From contig CAAEVH010000004.1 in the NCBI GenBank assembly GCA_900759445.1, positions 235,798 to 299,797 on the forward strand: 64,000 nt of DNA, written 5' to 3'. The first letter of the stretch is position 1. Each line of letters begins with the position of its first letter. The notes beneath the pieces are model-generated. The model was not told the origin of the DNA. It was given only the letters and a program-made list of their open reading frames with translations, and did not search any database. Made by a program: the position numbers and the translations under genes. The DNA is from an uncultured Raoultella sp. (GTDB lineage Bacteria > Pseudomonadota > Gammaproteobacteria > Enterobacterales > Enterobacteriaceae). Shown here piece by piece: positions 1 to 8,376 of the stretch.

Positions 1-801
1 TGGCATCTGTTTAATTATTACGGTGCAGACATTACGTCAATTGCTGTAGATAACCACGGGCTGCAAACAGATAAATTACCCGAATATGAAACCCAGCTTT
101 GCTATGTGACTCCGGCTCACCAGTATCCAATGGGAAGCGTCCTTTCGCTGGAGCGCCGTCAGTCATTATTGACGTGGGCGCAGCGCGTCGGCGCTTATAT
201 CCTTGAAGACGACTACGATGCTGTTTTTACCTATGGCGAGAACCCCCTTCCAGCACTGAAAGCTATGGATTATCACAACCGGGTTATCTACATGGGGACA
301 TTTTCCAAAACGCTGGGGCCGGGAACGCGTCTTGGCTATCTCATTTGTCCTGATGAACTGCTCCCGGCAGTAAAGAATATGAAAGCACTCAATAACAATG
401 GCAGTCAGTGGTTATTGCAGCAATTTTTAGCCGAATTAATGCAAAATCAGGTGTTTTACTCGCACATCAGCAAGCTGGCCTGCAACTATGCGGCGCGCCT
501 CAATCTGTTACGCGATGGCCTTTCTGTTCTGTTTCCGTCAGGGAAAATCGCTGGCGCAACAGCGGGTCTGCACCTCTCGTTACGCGTTGACAGACACCCA
601 GATATGATAGCCAGGCTGCAACAGCGCTGCCTGCTGGCAGGGATCCGCTTTGACACTCTGCCAGATATAGAAAATGGCTCAGGAGCCGCATGGCGTAGGG
701 AGAATAGCGATGCTGTTATGTTTTTCGGGTTTGGCGGATTGCAGATACAGCAGATCAAAAAGGTGCTGTCGGTACTGGAGCAGGCGCTAGCGCAGCCTTG
801 A
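1..801 (+). CDS. MocR/GntR-type regulator, aminotransferase-like domain (5' end missing)
   Basis: The reading frame is open from base 1, so the gene starts before the window. The visible 266 residues are the C-terminal fold-type I aminotransferase-like domain of a MocR-family transcription factor. DDYDAVF matches the Asp region that contacts the PLP pyridine nitrogen, and the following GTFSKTLGPGTRLGY holds the SK lysine expected to bind PLP. The N-terminal GntR winged helix is expected upstream but is not visible. Family members use PLP or amino compounds as effectors. It converges on uxuA with a 45-base gap. Its target is unknown; a true aminotransferase is a less likely alternative. Confidence 0.8.
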   Translation, partial: WHLFNYYGADITSIAVDNHGLQTDKLPEYETQLCYVTPAHQYPMGSVLSLERRQSLLTWAQRVGAYILEDDYDAVFTYGENPLPALKAMDYHNRVIYMGTFSKTLGPGTRLGYLICPDELLPAVKNMKALNNNGSQWLLQQFLAELMQNQVFYSHISKLACNYAARLNLLRDGLSVLFPSGKIAGATAGLHLSLRVDRHPDMIARLQQRCLLAGIRFDTLPDIENGSGAAWRRENSDAVMFFGFGGLQIQQIKKVLSVLEQALAQP

Positions 802-846
802 TGAATTTCAGGGATCGCGCCTGCGGCACAATCCCTGTTGTTACCC

Positions 847-2037
847 TTACAGCAGATCGCGGAACTGCGTTTGTTTTAACGCCAGTTCAACGCCGCGAAC
901 TTCCGCCAGCCCTTTCAGGCGACCAATCGCGGAGTAGCCTGGGTTGGTTTTCTTGTGCAGGTCGTCAAGCATCTGGTGTCCGTGATCCGGACGCATCGGG
1001 ATAGGACGCAAATCGCCCGCCTTTTTACGGCGCTGTTCTTCGCTCAGGATGGCAGCAACCACCGATACCATATCCACATCGCCTTGCAGGTGCGCACCTT
1101 CGTGGAAGGTTTTCGGGTTATCTTCACGGCAGGTGGAGCGCAGATGCGTGAAGTGGATTCGATCGCCAAAGGTTTCGATCATTTTCACCAGATCGTTATC
1201 GGCGCGCACGCCGTAGGAACCGGTGCACATGGTGAAACCGTTATTGATGCTGTCGACGGTTTCTTTCAGCCACTGCATATCTTCGATAGTCGAAACAATG
1301 CGCGGCAGGCCGAGGATCGGACGCGGCGGATCGTCAGGGTGGACAGCCAGACGCACGCCGACTTCTTCCGCCACAGGCACAATCGCCCGCAGGAATACCG
1401 CCATATTATCGCGCAGATCGTCTTTGCTGATGCCGTCATATTCAGCGAGGCGCGCACGGAACTGATCCAGCGTATAGCCCTCTTCCGCACCGGGCAGGCC
1501 GGCAATGATATTGCGGGTCAGCTTTTCGATATCGGCATCGCTCATAGCATTGAAGTAATTCAGCGCCTGGCGTTGTTCTTCTGCGGTGTAATCCGCTGCG
1601 GCGCCTGGGCGCTGAAGAATATGCAGTTCGAAGGCCGCAAAAGCAATCTGGTCAAAACGTAGCGCTTTGGAGCCGTCCGGCAGCTGATATTCGAGATCGG
1701 TACGTGTCCAGTCGAGGATCGGCATGAAGTTATAGCACACGGTATCGATGCCGCAGGTCGCCAGATTACGGATACTCTGCTGATAATTGGCAATCCACGT
1801 TTGGTACTGGCCTGAACGCGTTTTGATATCTTCGTGGACAGGAATACTTTCCACCACCGACCAGGTCAGCCCTTTTTCAGCCAGAATAGCCTGACGCTGT
1901 TGAATCTCTTCTACCGGCCACACTTCACCGTTGGGAATGTGGTGCAAGGCGGTCACAACACCCGTTGCGCCAGCCTGACGCACATCATCAAGCGATACCG
2001 GATCGTTAGGCCCGTACCAACGCCAGGTTTGTTCCAT
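847..2037 (-). CDS. uxuA: D-mannonate dehydratase
   Basis: Converts D-mannonate to 2-dehydro-3-deoxy-D-gluconate in the glucuronate branch of hexuronate catabolism, in the cytoplasm. The 396 residues match UxuA (394 in E. coli) over the full length, including [16 protein letters not shown] at the start, [18 protein letters not shown] in the middle, HLRST and the [11 protein letters not shown] segment that supplies TIM-barrel metal and substrate ligands. I chose the ATG at 2037 because it starts the conserved N-terminus; an ATG 15 bases upstream lies inside an apparent operator. It is divergent from yeiQ. In E. coli uxuA sits with uxuB elsewhere on the chromosome, so this is a second copy or a relocated gene. 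Confidence 0.93.
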   Translation of the reverse strand: MEQTWRWYGPNDPVSLDDVRQAGATGVVTALHHIPNGEVWPVEEIQQRQAILAEKGLTWSVVESIPVHEDIKTRSGQYQTWIANYQQSIRNLATCGIDTVCYNFMPILDWTRTDLEYQLPDGSKALRFDQIAFAAFELHILQRPGAAADYTAEEQRQALNYFNAMSDADIEKLTRNIIAGLPGAEEGYTLDQFRARLAEYDGISKDDLRDNMAVFLRAIVPVAEEVGVRLAVHPDDPPRPILGLPRIVSTIEDMQWLKETVDSINNGFTMCTGSYGVRADNDLVKMIETFGDRIHFTHLRSTCREDNPKTFHEGAHLQGDVDMVSVVAAILSEEQRRKKAGDLRPIPMRPDHGHQMLDDLHKKTNPGYSAIGRLKGLAEVRGVELALKQTQFRDLL

Positions 2038-2050
2038 TGTTTCACCCCAC

Positions 2051-2068
2051 AAGTTGTTATACCAAATT
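2051..2068. promoter_or_regulatory. UxuR/ExuR-like operator
   Basis: AAGTTGTTATACCAAATT agrees at 15 of 18 positions with the palindromic UxuR/ExuR operator form AAATTGGTATACCAATTT. It lies 14 to 31 bases upstream of the uxuA start codon, where a repressor would block initiation, and in the region shared with divergent yeiQ. Hexuronates or fructuronate would be the expected inducers. The site is read by eye from family knowledge. Confidence 0.6.
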
Positions 2069-2130
2069 AAACTACCTGAATGACGACTACCATACAGCCA
2101 TCCCGTAGATGTTCAACAGATGGCCTATCA

Positions 2131-2152
2131 TTGATTGATCCAGCTCACATTC
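2131..2152. promoter_or_regulatory. possible CRP site in the uxuA-yeiQ intergenic region
   Basis: TTGATTGATCCAGCTCACATTC has a perfect TCACA right half and a degenerate left half (ATTGA for TGTGA) with correct spacing. It lies between the divergent uxuA and yeiQ genes. Catabolite control of sugar-acid genes by CRP is usual, which supports the reading, but the left half is weak. Confidence 0.4.
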
Positions 2153-2239
2153 CCCGGATAAATGAGGCACACCAATTCAATTTGCTGTCATATAACTTTA
2201 TACTGCCATTGTTAATTAATGGTTAATCAGGTGTATTTA

Positions 2240-3706
2240 ATGAAAACTATTGCCTCAGCGCCTCTGGCGGAAAATGTCATGATGCCGCAGTACGACCGCC
2301 AACAATTAAAAACGCGGATTGTACATTTTGGTTTCGGTGCTTTTCACCGCGCCCATCAGGCGTTATTAACCGACAGGGTGCTGAATGCGCAGGGCGGAGA
2401 CTGGGGGATTTGCGAGATTAGCCTGTTCAGTGGCGATCGGCTGATGCGTCAGCTTCGCGAACAGGATCATTTATTTACCGTGTTAGAAAAAGGGGCTAAC
2501 GGCAACCAGCCTATTGTTATCGGTGCCGTTAACGAATGCCTGAACGCCACGCTGGATTCGCTGGCGGCCATTATTGAAAAATTCTGCGAGCCTCAGGTCG
2601 CGATTGTCTCGTTAACCATCACGGAAAAAGGCTACTGCATCGATCCGGCGACGGGTTCGTTAGATCTCTCTAATGCGCGTATTATTCACGATCTGCAGAC
2701 ACCGGCTGAACCGCACTCCGCCCCCGGTATAATCGTAGAAGCGCTGCACCGCCGACGTGAACGTGGACTGCAGCCGTTTACCGTCCTTTCCTGCGATAAC
2801 ATCCCGAACAATGGTCATGTGGTAAAAAATGCCGTACTGGGGATGGCGGAAAAACGCTCTCCTGAGCTGGCGCACTGGATCCAGGAACACGTCAGTTTCC
2901 CGGGTACTATGGTGGATCGGATTGTTCCCGCCGCCACCGAGGAGTCGCTGGCTGAAATCGCCCACGAGCTTGGCGTTGCCGATCCTTGCGCAATCAGCTG
3001 CGAGCCGTTTATTCAGTGGGTGATTGAAGACAACTTTGTATGTGGTCGTCCGCAATGGGAAACTGCGGGTGTCCAGATGGTCGAAAACGTCTTGCCGTGG
3101 GAACAAATGAAACTGCGGATGCTGAACGGCAGCCATTCGTTTCTCGCTTATCTCGGCTATCTGGCCGGATTCCAGCACATCAGCGACTGTATGCAGGATA
3201 GCGCATTTCGTGAAGCCGCTTACCGGCTGATGCTCACCGAACAGGCCCCCACGCTGAAAATTACCGATGTTGATTTAAACCAGTATGCCTTAAGTCTGCT
3301 GGACCGCTTTGCCAACCCGGCGCTGAAACACAAAACCTGGCAAATCGCGATGGATGGTAGCCAGAAATTACCCCAGCGAATGCTGGAAGGGATCCGCGTG
3401 CATTTAGCACGTCAAAGCGAGTGGCCGCTGTTGGCGCTCGGCATCGCAGGCTGGATGCGCTACGTGAGCGGTGTGGATGATTCAGGCGCGACGATTGATA
3501 TTCGTGACCCGCTCAGTGAGAAAATTGCCGCTCTGGTGGCACAGAGCACTGAATCAGATCGCGTCAACGCCCTGCTTTCTCTGCATGAGATTTTCGCCGC
3601 CGATCTCGTACAGAATCCGCAGTTTGTCGCGGCCATTCAACAGGCCTGGCAGCGTATTTCCCAATACGGTGCGCATCAGGCTGTCATTGAAACGTTAAAA
3701 AATTAA
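2240..3706 (+). CDS. yeiQ: mannitol dehydrogenase-family oxidoreductase YeiQ
   Basis: NAD-dependent polyol/sugar-acid dehydrogenase of the long-chain mannitol dehydrogenase family, which includes fructuronate reductase (UxuB), altronate oxidoreductase (UxuE) and mannitol dehydrogenase. The 488 residues equal E. coli YeiQ in length. The N-terminal IVHFGFGAFHRAHQA is the modified Rossmann nucleotide motif, and KLRMLNGSHS carries the catalytic Lys-Asn-His region. An in-frame upstream start at 2219 would add seven residues; 2240 matches the family start. Adjacent divergent uxuA suggests it makes D-mannonate from fructuronate or a related acid, but the exact substrate is an inference. Confidence 0.9.
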   Translation: MKTIASAPLAENVMMPQYDRQQLKTRIVHFGFGAFHRAHQALLTDRVLNAQGGDWGICEISLFSGDRLMRQLREQDHLFTVLEKGANGNQPIVIGAVNECLNATLDSLAAIIEKFCEPQVAIVSLTITEKGYCIDPATGSLDLSNARIIHDLQTPAEPHSAPGIIVEALHRRRERGLQPFTVLSCDNIPNNGHVVKNAVLGMAEKRSPELAHWIQEHVSFPGTMVDRIVPAATEESLAEIAHELGVADPCAISCEPFIQWVIEDNFVCGRPQWETAGVQMVENVLPWEQMKLRMLNGSHSFLAYLGYLAGFQHISDCMQDSAFREAAYRLMLTEQAPTLKITDVDLNQYALSLLDRFANPALKHKTWQIAMDGSQKLPQRMLEGIRVHLARQSEWPLLALGIAGWMRYVSGVDDSGATIDIRDPLSEKIAALVAQSTESDRVNALLSLHEIFAADLVQNPQFVAAIQQAWQRISQYGAHQAVIETLKN

Positions 3707-3825
3707 CGATTTCTGCCATTAAACAGGACGAAGCACGTCTTCGTCCCCTCACCCCTTCTCTTTTTCCCCATTTTTCGCCAGGATTGTTAAATGCCATTAC
3801 GGTAATTTATGATTCTGGAGTAATT

Positions 3826-4812
3826 GTGACTAAAACCAATCTCATCACTGGTTTTCTCGGCAGTGGCAAAACCACCTCTATTCTTCATCTATTGGCGAAC
3901 AAGGATCCCGCAGAGAAGTGGGCCGTGCTGGTCAATGAGTTTGGTGAAGTAGGTATTGATGGCGCCCTGTTAGCCGACAGCGGCGCATTGCTAAAAGAGA
4001 TCCCCGGCGGCTGTATGTGCTGCGTTAACGGTCTACCGATGCAGGTTGGCCTCAATACGCTGCTGCGTCAGGGAAAACCCGATCGATTGCTGATTGAACC
4101 CACTGGCCTCGGACACCCTAAACAAATTCTGGATTTACTCACCGCACCGGTTTACGAACCGTGGATCGATCTGCGCGCGACCCTCTGTATTCTTGACCCC
4201 CGGCTGTTACTGGATGAAAAAAGCGTCGCCAATGACAATTTCCGCGATCAGCTGGCCGCCGCAGATATCATTGTTGCCAATAAAGCCGACCGCGCCACAG
4301 CGGAAAGCGAAAACGCCTTGCAAACCTGGTGGCAACACTACGGCGGCAATCGCCAGTTGGTTCATGCCGACCATGGGCAAATTGACGGGCAGTTACTGGA
4401 TTTACCCCGACTAAACCTGGCAGAGCTTCCTGCAAGCGCAGAGCACGCCCATAGCCATGCAGACAAAAAGGGACTGGCGGCATTGAGTCTGCCGTCACAG
4501 CAGCGCTGGCGGCGCAGCCTGAACAGCGGCCAGGGCCATCAGGCCTGCGGTTGGATTTTTGACGCCGATACGGTGTTCGATACCATCGGTCTGCTGGAAT
4601 GGTCCCGTCTTGCCCCCGTGGGGCGCGTGAAAGGTGTCATGCGTATAAAGGAAGGGCTGGTGCGCATTAACCGCCAGGGAGACGACTGGCATATTGAGAC
4701 GCAAAACGTCGCGCCACCGGATAGCCGTATTGAACTCATCGCCGATACTGAGACCGACTGGAATACGCTACAGAGTGCATTGTTGAGACTTCGTTTAGAC
4801 GCTAACGCGTAA
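3826..4812 (+). CDS. yeiR: COG0523-family zinc-binding GTPase YeiR
   Basis: G3E-type P-loop GTPase of the CobW/COG0523 metallochaperone group, reported to bind zinc and hydrolyse GTP. GFLGSGKTTS is the Walker A motif at the N-terminus, GGCMCC is the metal-binding CxCC motif, IEPTGLG is the switch region, NKAD is the guanine-specificity motif, and a short His-rich stretch (HAHSHADKK) follows. The start is GTG at 3826, preceded by GGAG at good spacing, giving 328 residues as in E. coli. It follows yeiQ after about 120 bases and precedes lpxT closely. It probably helps under metal limitation, but its client protein is not established. Confidence 0.92.
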   Translation: MTKTNLITGFLGSGKTTSILHLLANKDPAEKWAVLVNEFGEVGIDGALLADSGALLKEIPGGCMCCVNGLPMQVGLNTLLRQGKPDRLLIEPTGLGHPKQILDLLTAPVYEPWIDLRATLCILDPRLLLDEKSVANDNFRDQLAAADIIVANKADRATAESENALQTWWQHYGGNRQLVHADHGQIDGQLLDLPRLNLAELPASAEHAHSHADKKGLAALSLPSQQRWRRSLNSGQGHQACGWIFDADTVFDTIGLLEWSRLAPVGRVKGVMRIKEGLVRINRQGDDWHIETQNVAPPDSRIELIADTETDWNTLQSALLRLRLDANA

Positions 4813-4844
4813 GGTTGCCTTCGTTTTTATAGCAATGGTAAACG

Positions 4845-5561
4845 ATGATGAAAACCCGATACCCTCTTATTCTCCTACTCAATATTGCGGGACTGGCGCT
4901 GTTTCTGTCCTGGTATCTTCCTGCCGGGCATGGGATCTGGTCTTCATTGGATACGGGCGTTTTCCGCTTCTTTAACCAGAAACTGGTGGAAAGCCCGCAG
5001 TTCTTGTGGATTGTTGCTATTACCAATAACCGGGCATTTGATGGTTGCTCATTGCTGGCAATGGGCGCCCTGATGCTGCATTTTTGGCTGAAAGAAACGT
5101 CGGAAGGTCGCCGACGCATTGTCGCTATTGGCCTGGTTATGCTGCTCACCGCAGTGGTATTAAATCAGTTAGGCCAGGCGCTTATTCCCGTTAAACGCGC
5201 CAGCCCTACTCTGATGCTGGATAATATTTATCGCGTCAGCGAATTGCTGCATATTCCGACTAAAGATGCGTCCAGAGACAGTTTCCCCGGCGATCACGGT
5301 ATGATGCTGCTTATTTTTTCCGCATTTATGCTGCGTTATTTCGGAAAAGTCGCCGGAATAATCGGCCTTATTATCGCTGTGGTTTTTGCCTTTCCACGCA
5401 TAATGATTGGCGCTCACTGGCTCACCGATATCGTGATCGGTTCCATGACTGTCGTCTTGATTGGTCTGCCCTGGTGGCTAATGACACCGTTAAGCGACCG
5501 ATTAGTCACTCTGTTTGCGAATTATCTGCCCGGTAAAAACAAACATTTTTTAAACAAATAA
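4845..5561 (+). CDS. lpxT: Kdo2-lipid A phosphotransferase LpxT
   Basis: Inner-membrane PAP2-superfamily enzyme that moves a phosphate from undecaprenyl diphosphate to the 1-phosphate of lipid A on the periplasmic face. This makes the 1-diphosphate form and recycles the lipid carrier. It has 238 residues with several hydrophobic segments (about residues 8-25, 85-105, 155-195). The three PAP2 motifs are visible as KRASPT, SFPGDHG and RIMIGAHWLTD, which holds the catalytic His and Asp. It is formerly yeiU. It starts 32 bases after yeiR. In E. coli the enzyme is inhibited by the PmrR peptide when PmrAB is active. Confidence 0.94.
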   Translation: MMKTRYPLILLLNIAGLALFLSWYLPAGHGIWSSLDTGVFRFFNQKLVESPQFLWIVAITNNRAFDGCSLLAMGALMLHFWLKETSEGRRRIVAIGLVMLLTAVVLNQLGQALIPVKRASPTLMLDNIYRVSELLHIPTKDASRDSFPGDHGMMLLIFSAFMLRYFGKVAGIIGLIIAVVFAFPRIMIGAHWLTDIVIGSMTVVLIGLPWWLMTPLSDRLVTLFANYLPGKNKHFLNK

Positions 5562-5575
5562 CGCACAGTAATTAA

Positions 5576-5609
5576 CATCATCAGGGAAAACTCTGATTCC
5601 CTGATGATG
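5576..5609. terminator. perfect inverted repeat after lpxT
   Basis: CATCATCAGGGA and TCCCTGATGATG form perfect 12-base arms around a 10-base loop, starting 14 bases after the lpxT stop. No strong T-run follows, so it may be a weak terminator or an mRNA 3'-end stabiliser rather than a classical intrinsic terminator. The rest of the 412-base gap up to mepS is AT-rich, presumably holds the mepS promoter and a leader, and shows no gene I can support. Confidence 0.5.
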
Positions 5610-5974
5610 CTTGTCGATATTTCATCATTCTGGCTGTCATTCTCCCGTCATCTTATTCATCTTTAAAATGATTGGGTTGCGTCTTTTTTATCCCGATTGT
5701 TCTTAATTTAGGCAATGCCGGTTATTCACTTTCTGTATCAATTTTTCTTATAAGAAATCACGTAAATTCACTCGCAATGACCGGACCGATCGGGTAATCT
5801 CGAACTCGTTTTGCCTCGCGGGATAATTATTCTCTTCAGGAATAAATTTGTGCGTTCTGCCACAGATTTGACCTTAAAGAATTGTCTCATCGTGCGATGG
5901 TAATTAGTCTCGTCACGTTTGGCATTTTTTATAACGATATTTATCGTTAAGGACTTCAAGGGAAAACAAACAAA

Positions 5975-6544
5975 ATGGTCAAATCTCAACCGATTTTGAG
6001 ATATATCTTGCGGGGCATACCCGCGATAGCAGTTGCGGTTCTGCTTTCTGCATGTAGCACAACGAACACCGCCAGGAATATGCATTCTGAGACGCATGCT
6101 GTGGGCAATGGAGATAACTCTTCACTGCAAGCCTCTCAGGATGAATTTGAAAATATGGTCCGTAATATCGATGTTAAATCACGTATTATGGACCAGTATG
6201 CTGACTGGAAAGGCGTGCGTTACCGCCTTGGCGGCAGCACCAAAAAAGGCATTGATTGTTCAAGTTTCGTACAACGTACGTTCCGCGAGCAATTTGGTTT
6301 AGAGCTTCCTCGCTCAACCTACGAACAACAGGAAACGGGTAAATCCGTTTCGCGCACTAACCTGCGCACAGGCGATCTGGTTCTGTTCCGTGCTGGCTCC
6401 ACTGGCCGTCACGTCGGTATTTATATCGGCAACAACCAGTTCGTACACGCCTCGACCAGCAGCGGCGTTATCATTTCCAGCATGAACGAACCTTACTGGA
6501 AAAAACGTTACAACGAAGCTCGCCGGGTCCTGAGCCGCAGTTAA
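5975..6544 (+). CDS. mepS: murein DD-endopeptidase MepS (Spr), lipoprotein
   Basis: Outer-membrane lipoprotein that cuts the D-Ala to meso-DAP cross-links of peptidoglycan, making room for new strands during growth. It has 189 residues. The signal peptide ends in the lipobox LLSAC, with Cys27 lipidated. The NlpC/P60 domain follows, with catalytic Cys95 in DCSSFV, His146 in RHVGIYIG and His158 in FVHAS. In E. coli its level is controlled by NlpI/Prc proteolysis. It stands alone with its own upstream region and a strong terminator. Confidence 0.95.
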   Translation: MVKSQPILRYILRGIPAIAVAVLLSACSTTNTARNMHSETHAVGNGDNSSLQASQDEFENMVRNIDVKSRIMDQYADWKGVRYRLGGSTKKGIDCSSFVQRTFREQFGLELPRSTYEQQETGKSVSRTNLRTGDLVLFRAGSTGRHVGIYIGNNQFVHASTSSGVIISSMNEPYWKKRYNEARRVLSRS

Positions 6545-6591
6545 TTTCGTTTGGCAGCTATCCCTTGGCTATCCTGATGAGACATTTTGAA

Positions 6592-6620
6592 AAGCACTGC
6601 TTCGGCGGTGCTTTTTTTTT
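6592..6620 (+). terminator. rho-independent terminator of mepS
   Basis: AAGCACTGC-TTCG-GCGGTGCTT forms a stable stem with a TTCG tetraloop, followed by a run of more than nine T residues. It lies about 50 bases after the mepS stop codon. Confidence 0.9.
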
Positions 6621-6717
6621 TGCTTTGTCTTGTGACTAAGAAAAATCTCACAAGGTGAGTCATTTCAGGTTATATTCATACAGAATAAGCGGTTAACTCA
6701 GGTAAACATAAGGAACT

Positions 6718-8277
6718 ATGTTTAAACGCTCCTCTTCATCCAATCAGAAAATCCTGCTTTCCTGTATGTTAACGGGGCTTATCGTCGCGCTCCTGGTGAG
6801 TACCCTGCAATTTTTCGTGACCTGGCATAAACGAGACATTAAGTACGACACGCTCCTTTCCGATATCCAGAATTATGTCAGCAGCTACTTCGCCGATCTC
6901 AAATCCACCACAGATGACCTTCAGCCACTGGTCGCCAACAGTTGCCAACAAGTCGCTGCTCAACTGACCTCCAGCGCAGCCTTTAGCCTCAACGTTCGCG
7001 CATTTTTACTGGTCAAAAACGGCATTGCTTTCTGCTCCTCCGCAACGGGCGCAATGTTCACCCCGATTTTAGATCTGGTCCCAAGCCTCGATATCAGCAG
7101 AAATATTGATGTGGAATTACTCCCCGGTACGCCCATGATGCCGAACAAGCCGGCGATAATGATTTGGCACCGGAACCCATCGTTCACTGATAGCGGCGTG
7201 TTTACCTCACTGAATATTAATCTGGCCCCTTATCTGCTTTATACCGCCCGACAGGATGATTTTAACGGTATTGCCATAGTCGTCGGTGATAACGCGATTT
7301 CAACATTTTCATCACGGATTATTGATGCCTCCGCTCTGCCCCACTCTCACTGGCGGCAGGCGACCCTGGAAGGTATTCCCCTACAGATTCGTTTATATGC
7401 CGATGAGTGGACCTATACCGACATCTGGTATTCGATTATGTTGGGATGCATGGCGGGGATTATTGCTGCGCTTCTTCTCTGGTACTACATCTACACCATC
7501 CGTTTACGTCCGGGCAAAGATATCCTCAACGCTATCAAACATAACCAGTTTTATGTGGTGTATCAGCCCGTGGTAGAGGTGCAGACACTGGAGGTGAAAG
7601 GTGTAGAGGTGTTATTACGCTGGAATCATCCGACAACGGGTGAGATCCCACCGGATGCTTTTATTCACTACGCCGAATCCCAGAAAATGATTGTCCCGCT
7701 GACCCAGCATCTCTTTAAGTTGATAGCCCAAGACGCACCGATGCTGCAAAAAGTGTTACCCGCTGGTGCAAAATTGGGGATCAATATCGCGCCAACGCAT
7801 CTGCACGGCGAGACGTTTAAAGACGACATTCATCACCTGCAGACCTCGCTTCCCGCAAACCATTTCCAGATGGTGCTGGAAATCACCGAACGGGATATGC
7901 TTAATCAACACGAGGCCACAAAGCTTTTTGAATGGCTTCATTCCGCAGGTTTTGAAATTGCCATTGATGATTTTGGCACCGGTCATAGCGCGCTGATTTA
8001 TCTGGAACGCTTTACCGTTGACTACCTGAAAATCGATCGCGGCTTTATTAACGCTATTGGAACAGAGACCCTGACCTCTCCGGTTCTGGACGCCGTGTTG
8101 ACACTCTCTAAGCGTCTTAATATGCTGACGGTGGCTGAAGGGGTTGAAACGCCTGAGCAAGCCCGTTGGCTGCGCGATCGTGGGGTGCATTTTTTCCAGG
8201 GATACTGGATTAGCCGACCATTAAAACTTGCTGATTTCGTGCGTTGGATGGCGCAGCCCAATAAGCCGACGTGGTGA
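6718..8277 (+). CDS. pdeN: c-di-GMP phosphodiesterase PdeN (Rtn), CSS-EAL type
   Basis: Membrane protein that degrades cyclic di-GMP. An N-terminal membrane anchor (about residues 12-35) leads into a periplasmic CSS-motif domain with the sequence FCSS, whose Cys is thought to sense redox state through DsbA/DsbB. A second membrane segment (about 240-260) precedes the cytoplasmic EAL domain. There EVLLRW takes the place of EAL, as in E. coli Rtn, and ITERD, DDFGTG and VAEGVETPEQ are present. The length of 519 residues is close to the E. coli protein (518). Catalytic residues appear intact, so activity is likely. Confidence 0.93.
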   Translation: MFKRSSSSNQKILLSCMLTGLIVALLVSTLQFFVTWHKRDIKYDTLLSDIQNYVSSYFADLKSTTDDLQPLVANSCQQVAAQLTSSAAFSLNVRAFLLVKNGIAFCSSATGAMFTPILDLVPSLDISRNIDVELLPGTPMMPNKPAIMIWHRNPSFTDSGVFTSLNINLAPYLLYTARQDDFNGIAIVVGDNAISTFSSRIIDASALPHSHWRQATLEGIPLQIRLYADEWTYTDIWYSIMLGCMAGIIAALLLWYYIYTIRLRPGKDILNAIKHNQFYVVYQPVVEVQTLEVKGVEVLLRWNHPTTGEIPPDAFIHYAESQKMIVPLTQHLFKLIAQDAPMLQKVLPAGAKLGINIAPTHLHGETFKDDIHHLQTSLPANHFQMVLEITERDMLNQHEATKLFEWLHSAGFEIAIDDFGTGHSALIYLERFTVDYLKIDRGFINAIGTETLTSPVLDAVLTLSKRLNMLTVAEGVETPEQARWLRDRGVHFFQGYWISRPLKLADFVRWMAQPNKPTW

Positions 8278-8376
8278 TCGCAGTATGCGAATCATATACT
8301 CTCACTCGCCGCCACATCCCTTATCTTTCAGGCATGATGCCCGTCGGGTTGTGGCAGGAAAAGGAAATCGCTTTTA

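Noticed and set aside
955..1662. 235-residue open frame antisense to uxuA
   Set aside because: Complement of conserved UxuA coding sequence; no recognisable protein.
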